DNA of 64,000 nucleotides, from NCBI GenBank assembly GCA_039591075.1, contig JBDHEI010000004.1:124001-188000 (forward strand), in the 5' to 3' direction. This stretch comes from JAOTVV01 sp039591075. Lineage in GTDB: Bacteria > Gemmatimonadota > Gemmatimonadetes > Gemmatimonadales > GWC2-71-9. The notes under the pieces are model-generated. The model saw nothing but the letters and a program-made list of their open reading frames with translations. It did no database searches and was not told where the DNA came from. Of this stretch, positions 58,306 through 64,000 are shown one piece after another; the stretch's first letter is position 1, and every line of letters begins with the position of its first letter. The translations under genes and the position numbers were made by a program.

Positions 58306-58748
58306 CGCGTCAAGTGATCGTCACCCTAGCACTCGTGCTGCTTCTCCCCGTTGTGGCCGGCGCCCAGGAGCGGATACCGGCGGAGCAGGGATTCGAGCGG
58401 CATCTCTTCCCGCCGGAACTCGTGATGCAACACCAGCGACAGCTCGGTCTCACCGAGCAGCAGCGCACGGTGTTGACCGAATCCATCACGAAGCTGCAGG
58501 CCGACGTGGTGCAGCTGCAGTGGCAGCTCCACGATGCCAGTGCCCGCTTGGGCGAGTTGCTCGAGCCGTCGACGGTTGACGCGCCGGCAGCGCTGCAGCA
58601 GGTGGATCGGATTCTCGAAATCGAGCGGTCGGTGAAAAAGGCGCACCTGGCGCTACTGATCCGGATCAAGAACACGCTCACCGTGGAACAGCAGGCGATG
58701 CTCGCGGAGCTGAAGCAGGAACAGCGGATGCGGGGTCCGGCCCGCTGA
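58302..58748 (+). CDS. Spy/CpxP-like exported helical protein
   Basis: A 148-aa exported protein; signal peptide ends VVAGAQER. The rest is long helices with leucine heptads (LGLTEQQRTVLTESITKLQADVVQLQWQLHDASARLGELL), as in Spy/CpxP and heavy-metal-sensor proteins. Placement after the sigma/anti-sigma pair suggests it is the periplasmic sensor or an effector of that system. Coupled by ATGA. Confidence 0.8.
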   Translation: MTRQVIVTLALVLLLPVVAGAQERIPAEQGFERHLFPPELVMQHQRQLGLTEQQRTVLTESITKLQADVVQLQWQLHDASARLGELLEPSTVDAPAALQQVDRILEIERSVKKAHLALLIRIKNTLTVEQQAMLAELKQEQRMRGPAR

Positions 58749-58773
58749 GGAGAGTGCCGGAATCCGGAGTGAG

Positions 58774-58804
58774 CGAGCGGGCCGGAAGTGTGCCGGCCCG
58801 CTCG
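58774..58804. terminator. Bidirectional terminator hairpin
   Basis: CGAGCGGGCCGG and CCGGCCCGCTCG pair perfectly over 12 bp with a 7-nt loop, between convergent genes. Confidence 0.75.
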
Positions 58805-58858
58805 GGGTCGCGTGAAGCGGCCAGCATCTGGGAGGCCGCGCGGGCATTCCCGCGGTAC

Positions 58859-59527
58859 TTATCGCCTCTCGATGTCGAGCACCTCAGCGATGCGGCCCAC
58901 CATGCAGATGCTGGCCAAATCGTCGCGGAGCTTCAGCAGCGCCCGGACCTCGAGTCCGTCCACCCGAAACGCGGCAGGCAAACCCAGCGGCTCGTACTGG
59001 ACGGCGTCGTTCACCCGGAGCCCCCAACACCCGCCTTCGACCGGGATGAAGCGCACCGTGCCGTCCACGCGAAAGCTCCCGGGTGGAGTGCCGATCATGT
59101 ATTGCCGGAGCTGTGTGGCGCACATCAGCCGGCCGGTGCCCAAGCGGAAGTCGTGATCGGTCATGCGGGCGTCCGGCTGTGCCAGGGCGACCGTCAGTCG
59201 AGCCCCGCGGACGTCGTCGCATGCGTAGTCCAGCGGCAACCACGCCTCGATGATCGGCACTCCCGCGGTCCATAGCGCGGGCAGCACCGAATCGACCCGC
59301 ACCGAGCTGAAGTCGTACTCGTAGGTCCGCGACGGATCGACTCTCGGGGCCACGTCTGCCGAGGCCATGATCGTCGAGTCGATGTGTGGGAAGATGTCCG
59401 GTGCCGTGTCGCTGCACGCGACCACGACACTCGAGACGAGTCCAATGATGACGACTCCCTGCAGGGCCGGAATCACAGGCAGGGCAGCCGAACGGACAAT
59501 ACGTTCTCTCCGATACCGCATGGCCAT
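58859..59527 (-). CDS. Hypothetical lipoprotein, 222 aa
   Basis: A basic N-terminus, hydrophobic segment and lipobox (LVSSVVVACSD) then a globular domain rich in strands: EYDFSSVRVDSVLPALWTAGVPIIEAWLPLDYACDDVRGARLTVAL and cysteine pairs (MCATQLRQ, GGCWGLR, ASICMVG) that may form disulfides. Not recognised. Envelope-attached; role unknown. Confidence 0.65.
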   Translation of the reverse strand: MAMRYRRERIVRSAALPVIPALQGVVIIGLVSSVVVACSDTAPDIFPHIDSTIMASADVAPRVDPSRTYEYDFSSVRVDSVLPALWTAGVPIIEAWLPLDYACDDVRGARLTVALAQPDARMTDHDFRLGTGRLMCATQLRQYMIGTPPGSFRVDGTVRFIPVEGGCWGLRVNDAVQYEPLGLPAAFRVDGLEVRALLKLRDDLASICMVGRIAEVLDIERR

Positions 59528-59653
59528 TGCTCGTGTTGCGTCACTCTATCATACCCGTGCATTGGTCGGCAGGTCACACGTGGGTACGAGTTCCCTTGGG
59601 TGTTGACGATGCATTCCTAGCCCAGCGTGGTTGGTGCCGCTAGGTTGCTGCGC

Positions 59654-60430
59654 ATGAGTGACAGGATGCTGATCGTTTCGAACCCACCGCACCGGCCCGG
59701 CGACAGGTCGGCGGCCGTGTGGTGCTTCGATATCTCGCCACTGGAGGTTACGGCGAAGGCGGCGTATGCCGTTCCGGAGATCTGGTTTGCCGATTCGGAC
59801 CGTGGGGTGCTCGCGGGGATTTCGAAGGTCTTGGAGGCCGTCGGCCTCAGCACCCTTTGGGTGAGGGAGGAAGAACTAGTAGCTGTACCCGCGCCGATCA
59901 CTGTCGATCGCGTCGAATTCGATGATCGGGGCCTGATGCTGGAGTACGGTGCCTCCCAGATGCTGGTGCGCCGTACCATTCCTGTGGTCGCAGTGGTCTG
60001 CCGCCCGTCGGTACCTGGGACACGGGAGGCAATGCCCGGAGAGACCGAGACGGCGCACGATGCTGAAATAGCATCGTTCATTGACCTCTACGTCCGTGAC
60101 GCGGGGGCGCTCAGGCGTTTCTCGGTGATGCAGGGTCTCGTCGACTTCACCGCGCTCGACGCGGCGCCGCAGGGGCCGGCTACCATGGACGCGTTCGCCG
60201 AGCTGTGCGAGCAGGGCTTCCCCCACGCGCGGATCGATCGGCGGCTCGTTGGCACCCGAGTGAGACGGCGCCGCATTCCGACAGATCTGCGATCGGCGTC
60301 AGAACGCCGAGCCGGGTTTTCGTTCGGCACCAAGAGGCTACAGAGCCTTCTCGACTCCGTTTCGCCGGATCTCGCAAATGTCACCCACAACGACTTTTCC
60401 TCGAGACTCATCTACCTGACCCTGCGATAG
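59654..60430 (+). CDS. Hypothetical protein, 258 aa
   Basis: A cytoplasmic-looking protein (no signal, no membrane segment) with strand/helix alternation and a basic stretch near residue 205 (RLVGTRVRRRRIPTDLR). No family recognised. ATG 59654 is preferred; ATG 59666 is alternative. It is convergent with the porin gene with an 18-nt gap. Confidence 0.55.
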   Translation: MSDRMLIVSNPPHRPGDRSAAVWCFDISPLEVTAKAAYAVPEIWFADSDRGVLAGISKVLEAVGLSTLWVREEELVAVPAPITVDRVEFDDRGLMLEYGASQMLVRRTIPVVAVVCRPSVPGTREAMPGETETAHDAEIASFIDLYVRDAGALRRFSVMQGLVDFTALDAAPQGPATMDAFAELCEQGFPHARIDRRLVGTRVRRRRIPTDLRSASERRAGFSFGTKRLQSLLDSVSPDLANVTHNDFSSRLIYLTLR

Positions 60431-60448
60431 CGCGAGTCTCTCCCCACC

Positions 60449-61687
60449 TTACGGCCACCGCAGGCTCAGCTGTGCGTAGCCCCAGTAGGTTGGGTCGTTT
60501 CCCCCAGCAAACGCCGGAAGGAGGGTAACCGCGAGGTCCTCCGGCAGGAACACGCCGACTCCCAGCTGGAGCGACGCCAATCGGGCCATGGTCCAATCCG
60601 CGATCGCGTCCAGCTCGGTCCCCAGAGCGTGCTGCCCCGCCCGCTCCGCCGCCGTGCCGAACCGGTGCACGTCGGCGTTCATCGTCCAGCGGGGCGACAT
60701 CCGTAGCGACGCGCGTACCATGGCGTCGACCAATCCGGCCTCGGCGGTCTGGCCGGGAAAAGCAACCACGTAGTCCATGTAGCCGTAGAACTTGTGGTTC
60801 GTGGCGTAGAGTGTGTTGAACGCCTTGCGTTCGGCGTCGGTTGGATCGTCGTCACCGGACAGATAATCCAGCTGAAGCGCCACGGTGCCGCGACCGTGTG
60901 CCACTCCCACCTTGCCGCTAGCGAAGTACGCCTCGCGGTCGGGTCCGAACTGCACCGCACCCGCCGCCTCGTAGCGGATCAGGCCGGCTGCTCCGTGTAC
61001 CCTGAGGTTCGCAGTGTACGATTCGTCCGTCGCGGCGTCGCGATCGGCCACGGCGGTGAGTTCGATGGAGCCGCCGGTAATCGGTCGAGAGGCGAATCCG
61101 CCGAGCAGCCATCCGTCATCGTTGTCGCCTTGGTTGGCTTGCGGGTCGAGACCCGTGGCGACCAGTGCGTCACGCTCGGCGACGTTCATCCAAAATGCCG
61201 TCCACTTGAAGCCGCCGGCCTGGCCCGTCACACGCGCCCCGTCGAACGAGCGGGCCGTGTTGGTCCAACCGACCGCCCCCACAAGACGCTCGTCGCCGAG
61301 AATCATCTCCTGGCGACCTAGGCGTGCGACGATTTGATTGGGCTTCCCGATTTCAACGAAGCCCTGATGCAGGTCGAACTGGTCGGCGCTCGCATCGGTC
61401 AGCGTGTTCCCTTCGGTTCCCCATGCCCGGGCATCCTGCAGTTGGACGTACGCGCGGATCCACGACTCGAGTTGGGCCCGTACGCCGACGCGAATGCGAG
61501 ACAGGGTGGCGGCGTCCGGATCGATACCGGTGCTCCTTCCGTCCCACTCGCCGCGCAAGCGAACCTGGCCGTCGAGTCCGATGACCGGGAATTCCTGCGA
61601 GCGCAGCGTTGGCGCGACAGCGACGGACAGGCAGACGAGTACCAGTGTCAGCTTCGGTAGTGAGACGAGTCGAGTTCGTGCACTCAT
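60449..61687 (-). CDS. Alginate-export/porin-type outer-membrane protein
   Basis: A 412-aa outer-membrane beta barrel. A signal peptide ends near SVAVAPTLRSQE. Repeated amphipathic strands such as LSRIRVGVRAQLESWIRAYVQLQDARAWG and the segments RLGRQEMILGDERLVGAVGWTNTARSFDGAR match the alginate export (AlgE-like) porin family; it ends AQLSLRWP. It probably passes carbohydrates or phosphate-containing solutes across the outer membrane. ATG 61687 begins the signal peptide. Confidence 0.85.
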   Translation of the reverse strand: MSARTRLVSLPKLTLVLVCLSVAVAPTLRSQEFPVIGLDGQVRLRGEWDGRSTGIDPDAATLSRIRVGVRAQLESWIRAYVQLQDARAWGTEGNTLTDASADQFDLHQGFVEIGKPNQIVARLGRQEMILGDERLVGAVGWTNTARSFDGARVTGQAGGFKWTAFWMNVAERDALVATGLDPQANQGDNDDGWLLGGFASRPITGGSIELTAVADRDAATDESYTANLRVHGAAGLIRYEAAGAVQFGPDREAYFASGKVGVAHGRGTVALQLDYLSGDDDPTDAERKAFNTLYATNHKFYGYMDYVVAFPGQTAEAGLVDAMVRASLRMSPRWTMNADVHRFGTAAERAGQHALGTELDAIADWTMARLASLQLGVGVFLPEDLAVTLLPAFAGGNDPTYWGYAQLSLRWP

Positions 61688-61859
61688 GGGACTCTCCGTG
61701 TATAGCGCGGGCCGCAATATGATCGAGTTGAATCGGTCGTGACATCCATCCTGCGTATCACCGACTGCTGCTCCTCGAGCACATCCTCCGTGAGGCTGTC
61801 GGCACACGTATCGATCGTGCACGGAAGGCCGCAGCGTTCGTGAGCCATGATCGCTGGTC

Positions 61860-62710
61860 TCACCGCACCGAGTACGCGACGCTGTCCTTGGTGCTGTGCT
61901 TCACCTCGTACATCAGGGCATCGACTGCAGCGATCAGTTCGTCCGCGGTGCTGGGTGAAGACTGACACGTCAGCACGCCGATACTGAAGGTGACTGGCCA
62001 CGCCCGTTCCGCCATTGCAGCGTGCGGAGCTTCTCGATCCCCGCCCGCGCGGCGTCGCTGTCCGTCTCCGGGAAGAGCAGGGCAAACTCGTCTCCGCCCA
62101 TCCGAGCGACGATGTCACTTGCCCGCACGGCATCTCGCATGATCCCGGCAACGGTCCTGAGGAGCGTGTCCCCGCTGCTGTGACCGAAGCGATCGTTGAC
62201 CGTCTTGAAATGGTCGAGATCGATGTAGGCCACCGTGAAGGGCCGGCCGTATCGTCGTGCGCGTACGATCTCCGTCGTTGCGAGGTCTCGAAAAGCTCGG
62301 CTGTTCGTCACCCCTGTCAGCCCGTCCATGCGTGAGAGCGCCCGTGCCTGATCGAGCGCCCTCCGGAGCAGGGCGAGCAACACCGTGACGACGATGAAGA
62401 ACCCGAGCCTCGTGGACGCGTTCCAGAACAGGACGGTGAAACTGGAGACTGTCCCGCCTGAGAGGCGGAATGCCTCGAACCACGCCACGGCACTCAGCAC
62501 CGAGATCCCGATCCCCCATCCTTGACCGAGGAACCAGGCTGCAAAAGGCCACCGGAACGAGGTAGAAGAACGCGAACGAGATCTCGAAGCCGGTGACGAA
62601 GTCGAGCCCGCCAACGAGGCTCATGAGCACAATAGCCAGCACGACCAGGATGATCCTGGGGAGGCGGTCGAGGGATTCGACGACCGATGACGTAGCTCGA
62701 CTCCGATGTG
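61860..62710 (-). pseudogene. GGDEF diguanylate cyclase, broken by two frameshifts
   Basis: A membrane-sensor GGDEF protein in three frames. The N-terminal hydrophobic part (LPRIILVVLAIVLMSLVGGLDFVTGFEISFAFFYLVPV) is in one frame; near 62543-62546 an AAAA/TTTT run carries one base too many, shifting into the frame with two further membrane segments and an intact GGDEF core (RMGGDEFALLFPETD, DLDHFKTVNDRFG). Near 62013-62025 a base is missing, shifting the last 47 residues (WPVTFSIGVLTCQ...) into a third frame. The start is not determined. Two independent shifts point to decay or to sequence errors. Confidence 0.75.
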
Positions 62711-62940
62711 AGGGTCGGGTTGGAAAGGTATGTGGGCCCGGTGAAAAGAGAAGCGGGGACCGTTGGCCATGGCTGCGCGTCGGCCTTGGCTGCGTCGCCA
62801 TACCGCGCCAGCAGCACATGCCCTTGGGTCGCTGCTCGTCAGGCCACTCAAGCGGAGTACGCAACGCAGGAGTTACCTTAGAATCCGGTTTCGAGAACGT
62901 GCATTGTATCCTCGGTTCACATTGTATGGAGGGGTCCTTC

Positions 62941-64000
62941 ATGACACTCCGCATTCCGGCATCAGCCCGCGTTACTCGAGGAGTGGTCGCTCTTGTTCTC
63001 CTGACCTCTTCCCTGATGGCCTCAGAGGTCGCTGCGCAAGAGACGGAAGGCATGCGAGCCGTACTCGTCACTGGAACCAGTTCTGGAATCGGACTACGAA
63101 TGACCGAAGTCCTCTCGGAGAATGGGTTCTTTGTCTACGCCGGTGCTCGCAAAGCGGAAGATCTGGAACGTCTGAACGCGATGGCGAATGTGCAATCCGT
63201 CCGCCTGGATGTGACGATTCAGAGCGAAATCGATGCGGCCGTGGCACTGGTTCGGTCGGAGGGACGAGGCCTTTTCGGATTGATCAACAACGCCGGTGTA
63301 TCGGTCATGGGGCCGCTCATCGAGCTATCGGAAGAGGATATGGACTTCCAGCTCGATGTGAATCTCACCGGGCCATACCGTGTGACCAAGGCGTTTGCGG
63401 ATCTGCTCATCGAGAGTGAGGGTCGAATCCTGACGGTCAGCTCCATCGCTGGGATCGTATCGGGACCATTCAGCGGTGCGTATAGCATGAGTAAACATGG
63501 CGTCGAGGCGTATACCGACGCCCTGGCCGCAGAACTGGCAGGCTTCAATGTCGCGGTCGCCGCCGTGGAGCCAGGCAACTACAAGTCCCAGATCCTGGCC
63601 TCCATGGTGAAGCGCATGGAAGCATCAGGCTACTCGGCCGAGGGTTCCCGATATGGTTCGATGCTCGACATGATCAGCGGTCCACTCGATCGATCCCAGT
63701 TCAAGGAACCCGATGATGTCGCTCTGGCCGCACTTGATTTCCTGTCGAGCGATTCACCGAAACGGCGCTACATGGTCGTTCCGAATCAGTACGAGGCTGA
63801 CATCACCATCCGCCAGGCCCTGCGGGAGTTGACTCAGCTCAACGAGGGTCACGCGTTCTCGCACACCCGGGACGAATTGGTCCAGATGCTCGACGAAGCG
63901 TTGAGTGAAGTACCGCCCTCGCCGTCGCAATCAACCCAGTCGCCGTCGCGTGCCGGTCTTCACCAGGCAGTCCTGGAAGGAAACCTCGAAGCCGTCCGGG
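62941..64000 (+). CDS. Exported short-chain dehydrogenase running into ankyrin repeats (3' end cut by window)
   Basis: The first 353 residues. A signal peptide (VVALVLLTSSLMASEVAAQ) precedes an SDR domain: TGTSSGIG (residues 44-51), NNAG (116-119), catalytic SSIAGIVSG serine and YSMSK with Tyr181 and Lys185. After a proline/serine linker (PPSPSQSTQSPSRAG, about residues 322-337) the sequence reads LHQAVLEGNLEAVR, the start of an ankyrin repeat, then the window ends. GGAGGGG precedes the ATG. An exported SDR is odd because NAD(P) is cytoplasmic. 62711-62940 holds the leader and no other gene. Confidence 0.85.
   Translation, partial: MTLRIPASARVTRGVVALVLLTSSLMASEVAAQETEGMRAVLVTGTSSGIGLRMTEVLSENGFFVYAGARKAEDLERLNAMANVQSVRLDVTIQSEIDAAVALVRSEGRGLFGLINNAGVSVMGPLIELSEEDMDFQLDVNLTGPYRVTKAFADLLIESEGRILTVSSIAGIVSGPFSGAYSMSKHGVEAYTDALAAELAGFNVAVAAVEPGNYKSQILASMVKRMEASGYSAEGSRYGSMLDMISGPLDRSQFKEPDDVALAALDFLSSDSPKRRYMVVPNQYEADITIRQALRELTQLNEGHAFSHTRDELVQMLDEALSEVPPSPSQSTQSPSRAGLHQAVLEGNLEAVR

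Overview
The window is GC-rich, densely packed chromosomal DNA from a Gram-negative bacterium. Evidence for an outer membrane is direct: beta-barrel proteins, a BamA-like surface protein, an alginate-export-type porin, lipobox lipoproteins and a Tat-exported hydrolase. The mix of DinB-fold proteins, a PadR regulator, secreted M14 and M20 peptidases, an exported cyanophycinase-type peptidase, ECF sigma/anti-sigma pairs and Spy-like periplasmic proteins resembles Gemmatimonadota. That placement is inference; there is no rRNA or other marker to prove it. I saw no tRNA, CRISPR array, transposase, integrase or phage gene.

Layout. 1-6.5 kb: SNF-type sodium symporter (cut by the window edge), TetR regulator, thioredoxin-like protein, L-lysine 6-transaminase, then a Tat-exported glycosylasparaginase-like hydrolase coupled to a BamA-like barrel protein. 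6.6-14.8 kb: a tight plus-strand operon (GT2 glycosyltransferase, nicotinate phosphoribosyltransferase, enlarged isochorismatase-fold hydrolase, class V aminotransferase, SerA) followed by leuS. It joins NAD salvage with serine synthesis. 14.9-17.2 kb: ECF sigma, zinc-finger anti-sigma, exported double-PDZ protein. 17.3-22.8 kb: M14 peptidase, PadR with an operator-rich promoter, SPFH protein with a 54-aa Arc/RHH protein, outer-membrane barrel. 22.9-29.0 kb: two DinB proteins and a coupled operon of dUTPase, CDGSH protein, phosphodiester-glycosidase lipoprotein and aromatic decarboxylase, plus a Cys-less alkyltransferase-like protein after a rhodanese lipoprotein.

29-41 kb: MFS transporter, cyanophycinase operon with two unfamiliar small proteins, cupin, acetyltransferase, M20 dipeptidase with a Spy-like protein, cyclotransferase, DoxX, methyltransferase, beta-lactamase-fold lipoprotein, MsrA. 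41-49.5 kb: less recognisable genes, including two proteins with degenerate receiver-like N-termini, a STAS-like protein, a TPR protein with two tandem paralogous helical proteins, a mini-lipoprotein, and a DapA-family/epimerase pair whose second gene appears to start at CTG. 49.6-60.4 kb: DUF4153 membrane protein, cold-shock protein with its terminator, AlkX-type DNA glycosylase, small lipoproteins, a second Cys-less alkyltransferase-fold protein, and a second sigma/anti-sigma pair coupled to a Spy-like protein. 60.4-64 kb: porin, a GGDEF gene broken by two frameshifts, and an exported short-chain dehydrogenase that appears to run into ankyrin repeats at the window edge.

Translational coupling by 4-nt stop/start overlaps (ATGA, GTGA) is frequent and was used to place many starts. 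Strong hairpins mark most convergent gene ends.
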